Counted from the stretch's first letter, positions 34,651 through 47,512 are shown. The stretch: 64,000 nucleotides of DNA from Pseudomonas asiatica (GCF_040214835.1 NZ_CP157874.1:5606501-5670500), one strand, 5' to 3'. Translations and numbers: made by a program. The notes: a model not told the origin generated them from the sequence alone.

Positions 34651-37524
34651 TTAGCGGTAAGCCTCCACCGGCACACAAGCACAGAACAGATTCCTGTCCC
34701 CATACACATTGTCGACCCGGTTCACCGCTGGCCAGTACTTGTGCTGGCGCACATGAGCACTGGGCGCCACCGCCTGTTCCAGGCTGTAGGGCCTGTCCCA
34801 CACCGCCAGCACATCGGCCAGGGTATGCGGCGCATGCTTGAGCGGGTTGTTCTCCGCCGGCCAGTTGCCCTCCTGCACTTCGCCAATTTCCGCCCGAATC
34901 GCCAGCATCGCCTCGACGAAGCGGTCCAGTTCGGCCTTCGACTCACTCTCGGTCGGCTCGACCATCAGCGTGCCCGGCACCGGGAACGACATGGTCGGCG
35001 CGTGGAAGCCATAGTCCATCAGGCGCTTGGCCACGTCCTCTTCGCTGATGCCGGTCAGCGCCTTCAGCGGCCGCAGGTCGAGGATGCACTCATGCGCCAC
35101 CCGCTGGTTTCGCCCGCGGTAGAGCACCGGGAAGGCCCCACCTAGCTGGCTGGCCAGGTAATTGGCCGAGAGGATCGCCACCTCGCTGGCATCGGCCAGC
35201 TGCGGGCCCATCATGGCTATGTACATCCAGCTGATCGGCAGGATGCTCGCACTGCCCCAGGGCGCCGCACTGACCGCGCTGTTGTTCGGGTCCAGGCCGG
35301 GTACCGGCACCACCGGGTGGCTGGCGACGAACGGCTTGAGGTGCGCGCGAATGCCGATCGGGCCCATGCCCGGCCCGCCACCACCGTGGGGGATGCAGAA
35401 GGTCTTGTGCAGGTTCATGTGTGAAACGTCGGCGCCGATATCCGCCGGCCGCGCCAGGCCCACCTGGGCATTGAGGTTGGCGCCATCCATGTACACCTGG
35501 CCACCGTGCTGGTGGACCACTTCGCAGATTTCGCGAATCCCCTCTTCATACACGCCGTGGGTCGACGGGTAAGTGATCATCAGGCACGACAACCGATCCC
35601 CGGCCGAGTGGGCCTTGGCCTTGAGGTCGGCCAGGTCGACGTTGCCATCGTCGTCGCAATCGACGATCACCACCTCCATGCCGGCCATTTGCGCCGACGC
35701 CGGGTTGGTGCCGTGGGCCGACGACGGGATCAGGCACAGCGTGCGTTGCGGCTGGTGGCGGCTGCGGTGGTAGCGGGTAATGGCCATCAGGCCGGCGTAC
35801 TCGCCCTGGGCACCGGAGTTGGGCTGCATGCAGATGGCATCGAAACCGGTAATGGCGCACAGCCAGCTTTCCAGTTCGTCGATCATCGCCTTGTAGCCGG
35901 TGGCCTGGGCCGCCGGGGCAAACGGGTGCAGCTGGGCAAAGCCAGGCCAGGTGATGGGGATCATCTCGCTGGTGGCATTGAGCTTCATGGTGCACGAACC
36001 CAGCGGGATCATCGACTGGTTCAGCGCCAGGTCCTTGTTCTCGAGCTGCTTGAGGTAGCGCAGCATCTCGGTTTCGCTGTGGTGCAGGTTGAACACCGGG
36101 TGGGGGAGGAACGGCGTGCGCCGCACCAGGCTGGCGGGGATGCCTTCGGGCAGGGCCAGCTGGTCGAGTGCGGCTATATCCAGGCCGTGGTCCACCCCCA
36201 GGAAGATGTCGAACAGGCGCAGCACCGTCTGCTCCGAGCAGGTCTCGTCCAGGCTCACGCCCAGATGCCCGCGGCCAAGGATGCGCAAGTTGATCTGCGC
36301 AGCTTCGGCGCTTTCGATGATGGCCACCTGGGCACCGCCGACGTCCAGGGTAAGGGTGTCGAAGAAGTGCTGGTTTAGGCGCTTGATGCCCTTGGCCTCG
36401 AGGCCGGCGGCCAGGATGAAGGTCAGCCGGTGCACGCGCTGGGCAATGCGCTGCAGGCCTTCCGGGCCGTGGTACACCGCGTAGAAGCCGGCAATGTTGG
36501 CCAGCAGCACCTGGGCCGTGCAGATGTTGGAGTTGGCCTTCTCGCGGCGGATATGCTGCTCGCGGGTCTGCAGGGCCATGCGCAACGCGGTGTTGCCACG
36601 GGCATCGCGCGACACGCCAATGATGCGCCCCGGCATGGCTCGCTTGTAGTCATCGCGGCAGGCGAAATAGGCCGCGTGGGGGCCGCCATAGCCCATCGGT
36701 ACACCAAAGCGCTGGGTCGAGCCCAGCACCACATCGGCACCCAGCTCCCCAGGCGGTGCCAGCACCACCAGGCTGAGCAGGTCGGCGGCTACGCAGGCCA
36801 GGGCATGCTGGCTGTGCAAATGGTCGATTTGCGGGCGTAGGTCGCGCACCTCGCCGTGGGTATCCGGGTACTGCAGCAAGGCCCCGAAAACCGCGTGTTT
36901 GCCAAGGTTATCCACAGAGTCGACGATCAGCTCGAAGCCGAAGCCCTCGGCACGGGTCTTGAGTACCGACAGGGTCTGCGGGTGACAGTGCTCGTCGGCG
37001 AAGAAGGCATTGCTCTTGTTGCGCGCCACCCGCTTGGCCAGGGCCATGGCCTCGGCGGCGGCGGTAGCTTCGTCGAGCAGCGAGGCATTGGCCAGGGCCA
37101 GCCCGGTGAGGTCGATGACCATCTGCTGGAAGTTCAGCAGCGCCTCCAGCCGGCCTTGGGCAATCTCGGGCTGATAAGGCGTGTAAGCGGTGTACCAGCC
37201 CGGGTTTTCCAGCACGTTGCGCAGGATGACCGTGGGGGTGATGGTGCCGTGGTAGCCCATGCCGATCAGGCTGGTCCAGACCTGGTTCTGCCCGGCGTAA
37301 CCGGCGAGCTTGGCCAGGGCGGCCTGTTCGTCCAGTGCCGGCGGCAGGTCGAGGGGGCGATTGAGGCGGATGTCTGGCGGTACGGTCTGCTCGATCAGCT
37401 CACTGCGGCTGGCGACACCCAGCGCGTTGAGCATGGCCTGCTGCTCCGTGGCATCCGGGCCCAGGTGGCGACGCAGGAATGGGTTGAGCTCTTGCAGTTG
37501 ATGCAGGGATGGCGACTGGGACAT
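34651..37524 (-). CDS. gcvP: Glycine dehydrogenase (decarboxylating), P protein
   Basis: GcvP decarboxylates glycine with PLP and passes the aminomethyl group to lipoyl-GcvH. The 957-aa homodimer type has two related halves: the N-terminal half with [20 protein letters not shown] and the C-terminal half with the PLP Lys in [17 protein letters not shown]. Length equals the E. coli enzyme. It is third in the gcvT-gcvH-gcvP order, with a REP element in the 195-bp gap before it. Confidence 0.97.
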   Translation of the reverse strand: MSQSPSLHQLQELNPFLRRHLGPDATEQQAMLNALGVASRSELIEQTVPPDIRLNRPLDLPPALDEQAALAKLAGYAGQNQVWTSLIGMGYHGTITPTVILRNVLENPGWYTAYTPYQPEIAQGRLEALLNFQQMVIDLTGLALANASLLDEATAAAEAMALAKRVARNKSNAFFADEHCHPQTLSVLKTRAEGFGFELIVDSVDNLGKHAVFGALLQYPDTHGEVRDLRPQIDHLHSQHALACVAADLLSLVVLAPPGELGADVVLGSTQRFGVPMGYGGPHAAYFACRDDYKRAMPGRIIGVSRDARGNTALRMALQTREQHIRREKANSNICTAQVLLANIAGFYAVYHGPEGLQRIAQRVHRLTFILAAGLEAKGIKRLNQHFFDTLTLDVGGAQVAIIESAEAAQINLRILGRGHLGVSLDETCSEQTVLRLFDIFLGVDHGLDIAALDQLALPEGIPASLVRRTPFLPHPVFNLHHSETEMLRYLKQLENKDLALNQSMIPLGSCTMKLNATSEMIPITWPGFAQLHPFAPAAQATGYKAMIDELESWLCAITGFDAICMQPNSGAQGEYAGLMAITRYHRSRHQPQRTLCLIPSSAHGTNPASAQMAGMEVVIVDCDDDGNVDLADLKAKAHSAGDRLSCLMITYPSTHGVYEEGIREICEVVHQHGGQVYMDGANLNAQVGLARPADIGADVSHMNLHKTFCIPHGGGGPGMGPIGIRAHLKPFVASHPVVPVPGLDPNNSAVSAAPWGSASILPISWMYIAMMGPQLADASEVAILSANYLASQLGGAFPVLYRGRNQRVAHECILDLRPLKALTGISEEDVAKRLMDYGFHAPTMSFPVPGTLMVEPTESESKAELDRFVEAMLAIRAEIGEVQEGNWPAENNPLKHAPHTLADVLAVWDRPYSLEQAVAPSAHVRQHKYWPAVNRVDNVYGDRNLFCACVPVEAYR

Positions 37525-37619
37525 GACGACGCTCTCTTCCTGGAACAGCTCTCATGGAGACTTACAAGTCTAGGAAGGGATTGCCGATTCTGCGGGGAAA
37601 CTTGTTTTGCAGTACCGCC

Positions 37620-37709
37620 CTCTTCGCGGCTAAAGCCGCTCCCACAGGGACCGCACAGGTATCAGACGCTGTGCAGTCCCTGTGGGAGCGGCTTTAGCCG
37701 CGAAGAAGG
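37620..37709. repeat. REP pair, family A variant (ggctttagcc loop)
   Basis: ttcgcggctaaagccgctcc faces tgtgggagcggctttagccg. Both arms changed together (ggg/ccc to ggc/gcc), which keeps the stem. It lies in the gcvH-gcvP gap. Confidence 0.9.
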
Positions 37710-37719
37710 CAACGCGGTC

Positions 37720-38103
37720 TTACTCGCCGATGGCGGCCGCGTAACCAGCAGCATCCAGCAGCTTGTCCAGCTCGGCCGGGTTGCTTGGCTTCAGCTTGAA
37801 GATCCACGACTCGTAAGGTTCTTCGTTGAGCAGCTCAGGGCTGTCAGCCAGCTCTTCGTTGACCGCGATCACTTCGCCACCGACCGGGGCATAGATGTCC
37901 GAGGCGGCCTTGACCGACTCGACCACACCGGCAGCGTCGCCAGCGGCGAATACCTTGCCGACTTCGGCCAGCTCGACGAACACCACGTCACCCAGGGCTT
38001 CCTGGGCGTGGTCGCTGATACCCACGGTCACGGTGCCGTCGGCTTCCACGCGAGCCCACTCGTGGCTTTCGGCAAAACGCAGGTCGGCGGGGATATTGCT
38101 CAT
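37720..38103 (-). CDS. gcvH: Glycine cleavage system H protein
   Basis: The 127-aa lipoyl carrier that shuttles the aminomethyl group between the P, T and L proteins. The lipoylation Lys lies in [19 protein letters not shown] (about residue 64). The fold and length are standard. It is 51 bp after gcvT and upstream of gcvP. Confidence 0.97.
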   Translation of the reverse strand: MSNIPADLRFAESHEWARVEADGTVTVGISDHAQEALGDVVFVELAEVGKVFAAGDAAGVVESVKAASDIYAPVGGEVIAVNEELADSPELLNEEPYESWIFKLKPSNPAELDKLLDAAGYAAAIGE

Positions 38104-38154
38104 GTCTTGAATTCCTCGATTGGCTCAGCGGTACGCCCGCCGGTTAAAAATTGT

Positions 38155-39237
38155 TCAGATCAGGATCTTGCCGTGGCGCACGAAGGTCGGTTTGACCACC
38201 CGCACCGGGTACCACTTGCCGCGGATTTCCACCTCGGCCCGGTCGCCGGTGGCCATGGGCACGCGTGCAAGGGCAATGGACTTGCTCAGCGTAGGCGAGA
38301 AACTACCACTGGTGATCTCCCCTTCGCCAATCCCGGCTACACGCACCACCTGGTGGGCACGCAGCACGCCGCGCTCTTCCAGCACCAGGCCGACCAGTTT
38401 TTCCTGCACGCCGTGCTCGATTTCCGCCAGCAGCCCGGCGCGGCCGATGAAATCGCGCTCGGCCGGCTCCCAGGCGATGCTCCAGCCCAGGTTGGAGGTA
38501 AGCGGGGTGTGGGTTTCGTCGATGTCCTGGCCGTACAGGTTCATGCCGGCTTCCAGGCGCAGGGTATCGCGGGCACCAAGGCCGCTAGGGGCTATACCGG
38601 CACCGACCAGGTCGTTGAAGAAAGCCACGGCCTGCTCGCCCGGGAGGATGATCTCCAGGCCGTCTTCACCGGTATAACCGGTGCGGGCAATGAACCAGTC
38701 GCCTTCGGCAACGCCTTCGAACGGGCGCAACTCGCGGATCAGCGCGGCACGCGCGGAGCTGAGCAGGGCCGCAACCTTATCTCGGGCATGCGGGCCCTGG
38801 ATGGCAAGGATGGCAAGGTCTGGGCGGACCTCGAAGTCCACGGCAAAACCGTCACGCTGCAGCTGCAGCCAGTCGAGCACCTTGGCGCGAGTGGCGGCGT
38901 TGGTGACCAGACGATAGCCATCTTCCGTGCGGTAGACGATCAGGTCATCGATCACCCCGCCCTGCGCCTGCAGCAGCGGGCTGTAAAGCGCCTTGCCGGT
39001 GTCGTCGAGGCGGGCCACGTCGTTGGCCAGCAGACGCTGCAACCAGGCAGTGGCGTCGCTACCATCGACATCGATCACGGTCATGTGGGAAACATCGAAC
39101 ACTCCGCAATCGCTGCGCACCTGATGGTGCTCCTCGACCTGCGAGCCATAGTGCAGGGGCATGTCCCAGCCACCGAAATCGACCGTCTTGGCGCCAAGCG
39201 CCAGGTGCAGGTCATACAAAAGCGTGCGCTGTCCCAT
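38155..39237 (-). CDS. gcvT: Aminomethyltransferase, glycine cleavage T protein
   Basis: GcvT moves the one-carbon unit from aminomethyl-lipoyl GcvH to tetrahydrofolate and releases ammonia. The 360-aa protein has [20 protein letters not shown], the Asp region [23 protein letters not shown] and a C-terminal barrel ending RHGKILI. The ATG at 39237 has AAGGAGA at good spacing; the longer frame runs into the upstream ABC gene. It is first in the gcvTHP operon. No glycine riboswitch was recognised in the 125-bp leader. Confidence 0.95.
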   Translation of the reverse strand: MGQRTLLYDLHLALGAKTVDFGGWDMPLHYGSQVEEHHQVRSDCGVFDVSHMTVIDVDGSDATAWLQRLLANDVARLDDTGKALYSPLLQAQGGVIDDLIVYRTEDGYRLVTNAATRAKVLDWLQLQRDGFAVDFEVRPDLAILAIQGPHARDKVAALLSSARAALIRELRPFEGVAEGDWFIARTGYTGEDGLEIILPGEQAVAFFNDLVGAGIAPSGLGARDTLRLEAGMNLYGQDIDETHTPLTSNLGWSIAWEPAERDFIGRAGLLAEIEHGVQEKLVGLVLEERGVLRAHQVVRVAGIGEGEITSGSFSPTLSKSIALARVPMATGDRAEVEIRGKWYPVRVVKPTFVRHGKILI

Positions 39238-39362
39238 GGGTTTCTCCTTCCGGGCGTGGCGAAGCGGCGGCGGTCGATGACGTCGGGTCGTCAGCTCTTC
39301 TTGTGTAGGACCCGCCGCGCGAATGCCGCGCATTGTAGCCGCAAGGGCGCGGGCTGGCACCC

Positions 39363-40985
39363 TCAGTGACTGTGACCGGGTCGACGTGCCGAACGGCGGA
39401 TCAGGCCGATGACCGGCAGCAGGCCCACCAGCACCAGCGTCAGTGCCGGCAAAGATGCACGCGCCCACTCACCCTCGCTGGTCATCTCGAACACCCTTAC
39501 CGCCAAGGTGTCCCAGCCGAACGGGCGCATCAGCAAGGTGGCTGGCATTTCCTTGAGCACGTCGACGAACACCAGCAGGGCGGCGCTGAGCGCGCCAGGC
39601 ACCAGCAGCGGCAGATACACCTTGAAAAACAATCCCACGCCACCGACGCCCAGGCTGCGGGATGCCTCGGGCAGTGACGGGCGGATCCGCTCCAGGCTGC
39701 TCTCCAGCGGCCCGTAGGCCACCGCGATGAAGCGCACCAGGTAGGCCAGCAGCAATGCGGCCAGGCTGCCCAGCAGCAGCGGCTTGCCGGCACCGCCCAG
39801 CCAGCTGGACAGCGGGATGACCAGGTGGTTGTCGAGGTAACTGAAGGCCAGCATGATCGACACCGCCAGCACCGAGCCGGGCAAGGCATAGCCCAGGTTG
39901 GCCAGGCCTACCCCGGCGCGGATACCGCCCGTCGGCGCCTGGCGCCGGGCAAAGGCCAGCAGCAACGCCACGCACACCGTGACCAGCGCCGCCATGCCGC
40001 CCAGGTACAGGGTGTGCAGCACCAGGCCGACATAGCGCTCGTCCAGGTCATGCCGCCCGCGCTGCCAGAACCACGCCAGCAGTTGCAGCAGCGGGATGAC
40101 GAATGCGCAGGCGAACACCAGCAGGCACCAGCCACTGGCCAGCAATGCCTTGAACCCGCGCAGGTGATACAGCGCCTGCCCGCGCGGCCGCTCGTTGCCG
40201 CTGCGGCTGGCCCCCCTGGCACGGCGCTCGCCATACAGCACCAGCATCACCGCCAGCAGCAACAGGCTGGCCAGCTGGGCCGCGCTGGACAGGCTGAAGA
40301 AGCCGTACCAGGTCTTGTAGATGGCCGTGGTGAAGGTGTCGAAGTTGAACACCGCCACCGCGCCGAAGTCGGCCAGGGTTTCCATCAGGGCCAGGGCAAT
40401 ACCGGCGCCGATCGCGGGCCGTGCCATAGGCAGGGCCACACGCCAGAACGCTTGCAGCGGGGACAACCCCAGCACCCGCGCCGCTTCCATCAGGCCCTTG
40501 CCCTGGGCCAGGAATGCGCTGCGCGCCAGCAGGTAGACATAGGGGTAGAACACCAGCACCAGGACGACGATCACCCCGCCGGTAGAGCGTACCCGCGGCA
40601 GGCGCATCGGCCCGAACACCTCGCGCAGGGCGCTCTGCACCGGGCCGGCGAAGTCCAGCAGGCCGACGAAGACGAACGCCAGCACATAGGCCGGGATGGC
40701 GAACGGTAGCATCAGCGCCCAGTCCAGCCAGCGCCGGCCAGGGAACTCGCAGAGGCTGGTCAGCCAGGCCAGGCTGACGCCCAGCACGGTGACGCCGATG
40801 CCCACACCCACCACCAGCGTCAGAGTATTGCCCAGCAGGCGAGTCATCTGGGTGTCGAGCAGGTGCGACCAGATCTGCAGGTCGATCGACTGCCAGGACA
40901 ACAGCAGGACGCTCAGGGGCAGGAGCACCAGGGCGGCGACCAGGGTGACCGGGAGGTACCAGCGGCGTTGGGGGGTGTGGGGCAA
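39363..40985 (-). CDS. Iron(III)-type ABC transporter permease (FbpB-like, fused)
   Basis: A 540-aa permease with about twelve membrane segments in two homologous halves, as in FbpB/SfuB. Both coupling loops are visible: [20 protein letters not shown] and [20 protein letters not shown]. No ATG exists near the predicted first helix; I used the TTG at 40985, giving [15 protein letters not shown], although its ribosome site is weak. A REP element separates it from the binding-protein gene. No ATPase gene lies in this cluster. Confidence 0.85.
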   Translation of the reverse strand: MPHTPQRRWYLPVTLVAALVLLPLSVLLLSWQSIDLQIWSHLLDTQMTRLLGNTLTLVVGVGIGVTVLGVSLAWLTSLCEFPGRRWLDWALMLPFAIPAYVLAFVFVGLLDFAGPVQSALREVFGPMRLPRVRSTGGVIVVLVLVFYPYVYLLARSAFLAQGKGLMEAARVLGLSPLQAFWRVALPMARPAIGAGIALALMETLADFGAVAVFNFDTFTTAIYKTWYGFFSLSSAAQLASLLLLAVMLVLYGERRARGASRSGNERPRGQALYHLRGFKALLASGWCLLVFACAFVIPLLQLLAWFWQRGRHDLDERYVGLVLHTLYLGGMAALVTVCVALLLAFARRQAPTGGIRAGVGLANLGYALPGSVLAVSIMLAFSYLDNHLVIPLSSWLGGAGKPLLLGSLAALLLAYLVRFIAVAYGPLESSLERIRPSLPEASRSLGVGGVGLFFKVYLPLLVPGALSAALLVFVDVLKEMPATLLMRPFGWDTLAVRVFEMTSEGEWARASLPALTLVLVGLLPVIGLIRRSARRPGHSH

Positions 40986-41027
40986 GTTGAATGTCTCTGT
41001 GGCTGATTTGCGACCGCTATGCGGTCG

Positions 41028-41095
41028 TTCGCGGGCACGCCCGCTCCCACAGGGATCGAGTAATCCTGTGGGAGCGGGCATGCCCGCGAAGAGGC
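41028..41095. repeat. REP pair, family A variant (gggcatgccc loop)
   Basis: ttcgcgggcacgcccgctcc faces tgtgggagcgggcatgcccg with a short 15-bp spacer, inside the binding-protein/permease operon. Confidence 0.9.
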
Positions 41096-41128
41096 CCTGA
41101 AAGGCCCCGGAAGGATAAAGCCTGGCGC

Positions 41129-42130
41129 TTAGTTCCAGCCAGCCCGATCCATCAAGCGAATCGCTTCAGCCTGGCGCTTGCCGGCGATTTCCACCGGAAT
41201 GCTGTCAGCCTTGAAGCTGCCCCACGCTGCCACTTCTTCCGATGGTTTGACCTTCGGGTTGGCCGGGAACTCCTGGTTGATGTCGGCGAACAGCTTCTGC
41301 GCCTCTTCACCGGTCATCCATTCCACCAGCTTCTTCGCCGCCTCCGGGTGTGGCGCATGCTTGGTCAGGCCGATGCCCGACAGGTTCACGTGCACGCCAC
41401 GGTCACCCTGGTTGGGCCAGAAGATCTTCACCGGCAGTTTCGGGTTCTGATTGTGCAGGCGGCCGTAGTAGTAGGTGTTGACCACGCCCACGTCGCACTG
41501 GCCGGCCTCGATGGCCTGGATCACTGCGTTGTCGTCGGAGAACACGTCGGTGGACAGGTTGTTGACCCAGCCTTTGACGATCTGCTCGGTCTTCGCCTCG
41601 CCGTGGGTTTCGATCAGGGTGGCGGTCAGCGACTGGTTGTACACCTTCTTCGCCGTGCGCAGGCACAGGCGGCCTTCCCACTGCTTGTCGGCCAGGGCTT
41701 CGTAGGTGCTCAGCTCCTGCGGCTTGACCCGCTCGGTGGAGTAGATGATGGTGCGGGCGCGCAGGCTCAGGCCGGTCCAGTCGTGGGACGAGGCGCGGTA
41801 CTGCGACGGGATGTTCTGGTCGATGATGTCGGACTTGATCGGCTGCAGGATGCCCATCTGCTCAGCCTGCCACAGGTTGCCGGCATCGACGGTCAGCAGC
41901 AGGTCGGCCACGCCGTTTTCGCCCTCGGCCTTGATGCGCTGCATCAGCGGGGCTTCCTTGTCGGTGATGAACTTGATCTTGACCCCGGTCTTGGCGGTAT
42001 AGGCATCGAACACCGGCTTGATCAGCTCGTCGATGCGCGAGGAGTACACCACCACTTCGTCCGCTGCGTGGGCGGTGCCGCCAAACAGGGTCAGGGCCAG
42101 GGCGGCCAGTAGGGGCTTGCGTGGCAACAT
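41129..42130 (-). CDS. Iron(III)-type ABC transporter substrate-binding protein (FbpA-like)
   Basis: A 333-aa precursor with signal peptide ([18 protein letters not shown], cleavage near AHA-AD). The mature chain begins [20 protein letters not shown], the FbpA/AfuA pattern, and has [13 protein letters not shown], whose paired Tyr residues fit iron-binding members. The ATG at 42130 is preceded by AGGAG. It is upstream of the matching permease. Ferric iron is the likely cargo by family. Confidence 0.88.
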   Translation of the reverse strand: MLPRKPLLAALALTLFGGTAHAADEVVVYSSRIDELIKPVFDAYTAKTGVKIKFITDKEAPLMQRIKAEGENGVADLLLTVDAGNLWQAEQMGILQPIKSDIIDQNIPSQYRASSHDWTGLSLRARTIIYSTERVKPQELSTYEALADKQWEGRLCLRTAKKVYNQSLTATLIETHGEAKTEQIVKGWVNNLSTDVFSDDNAVIQAIEAGQCDVGVVNTYYYGRLHNQNPKLPVKIFWPNQGDRGVHVNLSGIGLTKHAPHPEAAKKLVEWMTGEEAQKLFADINQEFPANPKVKPSEEVAAWGSFKADSIPVEIAGKRQAEAIRLMDRAGWN

Positions 42131-42162
42131 GGAAAGCACTCCTCGGATCGTATGAGAGGCGC

Positions 42163-42183
42163 AAATGGTAGTGAATCCCATTT
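42163..42183. promoter_or_regulatory. Weak Fur-like dyad upstream of the iron-type binding protein
   Basis: aaatgg and ccattt arms (42163-42168, 42178-42183) surround tagtgaatc, 33 bp upstream of the start. Match to the Fur 7-1-7 pattern is partial, about 9 of 15 positions. Confidence 0.2.
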
Positions 42184-42222
42184 TCCGACTCATCTACATA
42201 GGCGTTACCGGATGTTGCAGAG

Positions 42223-42327
42223 GGGGCTGCTGTGCAGCCCATCGCGACACAAGGCCGCTCCTACAAGAGATTGCGTCCCCCTGTAGGAGCGGCCTTGTAT
42301 CGCGAAAGGGCCGCAAAGCGGCCCCGA
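42223..42327. repeat. REP pair, family B, between ubiI and the iron ABC genes
   Basis: Inverted gtaggagcggccttgtatcg units with outer hairpins gggctgctgtgcagccc and gggccgcaaagcggcccc. Confidence 0.9.
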
Positions 42328-42332
42328 CAATC

Positions 42333-43556
42333 TCAAGCCTTGGCCAGATCCGGCAGATCACCGCTCAAACCCAGCGCCTGCCGCACGAACAGCGCCTTGG
42401 CCTCCGGCATCTGCTCCACCAGCTTCAACCCGCTGTTACGCAACCAGCGCAACGGCAACGGGTTGGCCTGGAACAACCGCTCGAACCCTTCCATCGCCGC
42501 CATCAGCGCCAGGTTGTGCGGCATGCGCCGTCGCTCGTAACGGCTCAGTACCTTCACATCCGCCAGCCGCTCGCCACGCTCGCAGGCGTTGACCAGCACC
42601 TCGGCCAGCACCGCAGCATCGAGGAAGCCTAGGTTCACGCCCTGCCCGGCCAGCGGGTGAATGGTGTGCGCGGCATCGCCGATCAATGCCAGGCCTTCAT
42701 CCACATAGCGCTTGGCGTGGCGCTGGCGCAGCGGCACGCACAGCCGCGGGTCGGCCTGCAGCACATCACCCAGGCGCCCCTCGAAAGCCCGCTCCAGGGC
42801 TTTCAGGAAGGCCGCTTCATCCAGCGCCATCAACTGCTCGGCATGCTCGGGGGTGGTCGACCACACGATCGAGCACCAGTCCTGCTGGCCATCGCGGGTC
42901 AGCGGCAGGAACGCCAGTGGCCCTTCATCGGTGAAGCGCTGCCAGGCCGTGGCTTGGTGCCCGGCGCTGCAACGCACGCTGGTGACGATGGCATGGTGCA
43001 GGTAATCCCACTCGCGGGTTTCGCAGCCGGCCAGGCGCCGCACTGCAGAGTTGGCACCGTCGGCCGCAATCACCAGCGGCGCACGCAGCTGGCGGCCATC
43101 GGCGAGGGTCAGCAGCCACTCGTCGCCGGAGCGGCGCAGCTGTTCGAGCCGCGCGTTGGGCAGCAGGCCGATGTCGCTGTCATGCAGGCGCTCCAGCAGG
43201 CCATCCTGCACCACCCGGTTCTCGACGATGTGGCCGAGCACCTGGGCATGCACGCTGGCAGCCGAGAAGTGAATCTGCCCGGTGCCGCTGCCATCCCACA
43301 CATGCATGTCCGAGTATGGAGTGGCACGCCGCTGGGCAATGCCATCCCAGGCGCCAAGGCGCTCGAGGATGCGCTGGCTGGCTGCCGACAGCGCGCTGAC
43401 ACGCGGCTCGAACGGGGCCTGGGCATCGAACGGCTTGACCGTCAGCGGGCCGCCGTCGAGCAAGAGGATTTGCAAGCCACTGTGGCGCAACGCCAGGGCC
43501 AGGGCGCTGCCGACCATACCGGCACCGACAATCAACAGATCTGCGCGCATTTCCAT
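42333..43556 (-). CDS. ubiI: UbiH/VisC-family FAD monooxygenase, likely UbiI
   Basis: A 407-aa flavin hydroxylase of the ubiquinone family. It has the dinucleotide motif VGAGMVGSALALAL (residues about 10-23), the GD motif (ALIGDAAHTIHPLAGQGVN) and no signal peptide. Two such genes here imply division of ring hydroxylation steps; this one resembles VisC/UbiI, which hydroxylates C5 of octaprenylphenol, but the assignment between C1, C5 and C6 is uncertain. Two ATGs at 43556 and 43550 are possible. It is last in pepP-ubiH-DUF4442-ubiI. Confidence 0.82.
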   Translation of the reverse strand: MEMRADLLIVGAGMVGSALALALRHSGLQILLLDGGPLTVKPFDAQAPFEPRVSALSAASQRILERLGAWDGIAQRRATPYSDMHVWDGSGTGQIHFSAASVHAQVLGHIVENRVVQDGLLERLHDSDIGLLPNARLEQLRRSGDEWLLTLADGRQLRAPLVIAADGANSAVRRLAGCETREWDYLHHAIVTSVRCSAGHQATAWQRFTDEGPLAFLPLTRDGQQDWCSIVWSTTPEHAEQLMALDEAAFLKALERAFEGRLGDVLQADPRLCVPLRQRHAKRYVDEGLALIGDAAHTIHPLAGQGVNLGFLDAAVLAEVLVNACERGERLADVKVLSRYERRRMPHNLALMAAMEGFERLFQANPLPLRWLRNSGLKLVEQMPEAKALFVRQALGLSGDLPDLAKA

Positions 43557-43559
43557 GCC

Positions 43560-44045
43560 TTACGCCAGCCTCGCTTGCGGCTTGAGCCGCACATATAGGG
43601 TTTTATCGACCCGCGCCACCAGCTCGCCGGCGCCGTCGCGGATATCGACCTGCAAACGCGGCAGGCACTTCTTGCCGGTGGCGGTCTGCTGGCGGATTTC
43701 GTCCAGCAGCGCGTCATCGACGTGGAGTTCGGCATACACCGGGCCTTTGCCCGGCGAAATGAAATCGATGCTGGCAGCCTTGTCCCAGACGATGTAGTCA
43801 CGCCCCAGCTGCTCGATCAACAGCAGCATGTAGAACGGGTCGACCATGCCGTACAGGCTGCCGCCGCACTGGGTGCCGACGTAGTTGCGGTTCCAGCGGG
43901 TCAGCTTCATCGCCACCTTGACGCTGCGCAGGTCCGGGCTGATGTGCTGCACGCGGATACCAGCACCGAGGTGCGGCGGGAACAGGTTCAGCCGCCAGCG
44001 CAACAGGCACGCCCGGCGCGCCAGCCTGCGCGCGTCGTCACTCAT
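43560..44045 (-). CDS. DUF4442 hotdog-fold protein (thioesterase-like)
   Basis: A 161-aa protein with hotdog-fold features: GTQCGGSLYGMVDPFYMLLL on the central helix and YIVWDKAASIDFISPGKGPV on following strands, matching DUF4442. Such proteins are thought to be acyl-CoA thioesterases; activity is unproven. It overlaps ubiH by 4 bp and precedes ubiI by 3 bp, so it is cotranscribed with two ubiquinone hydroxylases. A link to quinone or membrane lipid metabolism is inference. Confidence 0.78.
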   Translation of the reverse strand: MSDDARRLARRACLLRWRLNLFPPHLGAGIRVQHISPDLRSVKVAMKLTRWNRNYVGTQCGGSLYGMVDPFYMLLLIEQLGRDYIVWDKAASIDFISPGKGPVYAELHVDDALLDEIRQQTATGKKCLPRLQVDIRDGAGELVARVDKTLYVRLKPQARLA

Positions 44046-45237
44046 GCCTGACCTCGCGGATCGGGGCGGGTGCCCAGGCCCATGGCCTGGCGGGCGAACC
44101 AGCTTTTGGCCGGTGGCAGCAGGTCGAGCCCGAGCAGGCCAAGGTTGCGCCCGGCAGCCAGCAATGGCTGGCTGCTGCCGAACAGGCGGGTGACCTGGTC
44201 GGAAAAACCGATGGTCATGGCCTGGTCCAGGCGCTGGCGCTGGTGGTAGGCCTGCAACGTGGTCAGATCGCCAGGCTGCTGCGGCCCGGCCAGCAGCGCC
44301 TCGGCCAGCGCCTGCACGTCACGCAGCGACAGGTTGAAGCCCTGGCCGGCAATGGGGTGCAGGCTGTGCGCGGCGTTGCCCAGCACCACCAGATGCGGCC
44401 GCACCTGCTCCTGGGCCTCGATCAGCGACAGTGGGTAGAGGTGCCGCGCGCCGACCTGGCGCAAGGCGCCCAGGCGATAGCCGAACACGCCCTGCAGCTC
44501 GCGCAGGAAACTGCGCTCGTCGATGTCGGCCAGGCGTCGCGCGTCCATGCCCTGGCGGGTCCAGACCAGCGCGCAGCGGTTATCCGGCAGCGGTAGCAGG
44601 GCCATGGGGCCTTCTTCGGTGAAGCGCTCGAAGGCCTGGCCGCCGTGGGCCTCGCCCGGGGTGATATTGGCGATCAACGCGCTCTGTTGGTAGGGCGTGT
44701 GGCGCACATGGATGCCCAGCTGTTCGCGCAGGCCGGAGCGGCCACCGTCGGCCAGTACCGCCAGGTCGCACTCCAGCTGGGTGTCGTCGTTCAACAGCAG
44801 GCGGTAGCCACCGTCGATGGCCTGCATCGCGGTCACCTCCGCCGGGCAGCGCCAGCTCACCACCTCGCTGTCCAGCCCTTGCCACAGGCACTGGCCCAGC
44901 CAGGCGTTTTCCACCACGTAGCCAAGCGCCGGCACGCCCTCTTCCAGGGCATCCAGGCGGGTGGCGCCGAAGCGGCCGCGGTCGGATACGTGAATCTGCC
45001 GGATCGGCTCGGCGCGATGGCCGATGGCCTGCCACAGGCCCAGCTGCTGGTAGATCTGCTGGGTACCGAACGACAGTGCCGACGAACGCGCGTCGTAGCT
45101 GGGCTGGAAGCTGTCACCGGGGGCGAACGGCTCGATCAGCAGGATCTTCCAGCCTCGCGCCTTGGCCCCCGCCTGCAGGGCCAGGGCCAGGCTCGCGCCC
45201 ACCAGGCCGCCACCGATGATCGCCAGGTTTACCCGAT

Positions 45238-45241
<4 letters not shown>
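44042..45241 (-). CDS. ubiH: 2-octaprenyl-6-methoxyphenol hydroxylase UbiH
   Basis: A 399-aa FAD-dependent hydroxylase of ubiquinone synthesis. It shows IIGGGLVGASLALALQ at the start, the DG motif region (DLAVLADGGRSGLREQLGI) and GNAAHSLHPIAGQGFNLSLR near the end. It overlaps pepP by 4 bp, the conserved pepP-ubiH neighbourhood of gammaproteobacteria, which supports the name. Confidence 0.92.
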
Positions 45242-46572
<1,331 letters not shown>

Positions 46573-46593
46573 GGGCAGACTACCCCCGGTTGA

Positions 46594-47148
46594 TCAGTGC
46601 AGCGATGGCTTGGGTGCGGGGGCGGCCGGCTTGGCCAGCTCGGAGAACAGCAGCAACGGCGCCACGCGCAGGTATTCCATGACTTCCATGTAGTCGCTCT
46701 CGCCGTCCTCGGACTCCTCGAGGGCTTCCTGGACCTGGGAAATCGCCACCAGGTCCTGCAGCACTTCCTTGGCCTCGTCGGACAGGTCCTTGCCACCGGC
46801 ATTCAGGCCGAAACCGGTAATGAAGCCTTGGCACCACTGGCCCAGCGCGGTGGCGCGGTCGCTCAGGGCGGCGGCGTCGGAAGGCAGCAGCAGGACGATG
46901 GCCATGTCGTCGCTGGTCAGCTCGCCCTTGACCATTTCCTGCAGGCCGACCAGGGCGTTGCGCACGGTGTCACCGGGCTCGGTTTCCAGCAGCTGGGCGG
47001 CATCGGCCAGCCAGCCGTCGGCGTCGAAGCCGGCACCGGCGCAGCTGCGGCCGATCAGCAGGCCGTGCAGTTCGGCCGGGGTGACAGGATGACCATTGCT
47101 GGACAGCAGCATGGCGAAGGCGATGTAGGGCGATTGGGTATTGGGCAT
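46594..47148 (-). CDS. UPF0149 family protein (YgfB/YecA-like)
   Basis: A 184-aa helical protein of the UPF0149 family, with [20 protein letters not shown] and [20 protein letters not shown] as family marks. E. coli YgfB occupies the same place before pepP-ubiH. In P. aeruginosa the YgfB homologue affects beta-lactamase expression through the AlpA pathway; whether this one does is unknown. It heads the yecA-pepP-ubiH-DUF4442-ubiI unit and is divergent from the zapA operon. Confidence 0.88.
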   Translation of the reverse strand: MPNTQSPYIAFAMLLSSNGHPVTPAELHGLLIGRSCAGAGFDADGWLADAAQLLETEPGDTVRNALVGLQEMVKGELTSDDMAIVLLLPSDAAALSDRATALGQWCQGFITGFGLNAGGKDLSDEAKEVLQDLVAISQVQEALEESEDGESDYMEVMEYLRVAPLLLFSELAKPAAPAPKPSLH

Positions 47149-47293
47149 GGGCAGCTAGGCGCCAGACGGCGCAATGACTAGAATGGAGACCTTGTATCCT
47201 AGCACCGGCAGGCGCGCCAAGACCATCGGCACTGGCCGTCGCCGCCCAGGGAGAGGCATCATCGCCAGGTGACTCAACGACGGAGCGAATCGA

Positions 47294-47512
47294 GTGCAAC
47301 CCACGCAAGAGAACGACCTGCAGGCACTGATGAGCCGATTCGAGTTGCTGATCGAACGTGTCGAGCAACTAAAACGGCAAAATGCACTCCTAGTAGCTCA
47401 GGAAAAATCCTGGCGCGAAGAGCGCGCCCACCTCATCGAAAAGAACGAGATCGCCAAGCGCAAGGTCGAGTCGATGATTTTACGCCTCAAGGCTCTGGAG
47501 CAAGACTCATGA
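47294..47512 (+). CDS. TIGR02449 family coiled-coil protein (ZapB-like)
   Basis: A 72-aa protein, almost entirely coiled coil (LLIERVEQLKRQNALLVAQE, then heptads to LRLKALEQ). It fits TIGR02449, found just upstream of zapA in pseudomonads and resembling ZapB in form. Start is GTG at 47294; the next ATG would lose the first heptads. Its stop overlaps the zapA start by 4 bp (ATGA), so the two are translationally coupled. A role at the division ring is inferred from context. Confidence 0.85.
   Translation: MQPTQENDLQALMSRFELLIERVEQLKRQNALLVAQEKSWREERAHLIEKNEIAKRKVESMILRLKALEQDS

Noticed and set aside
39238..39362. Glycine riboswitch before gcvT
   Set aside because: The leader is only 125 bp and shows none of the conserved riboswitch core motifs or tandem aptamer pattern.
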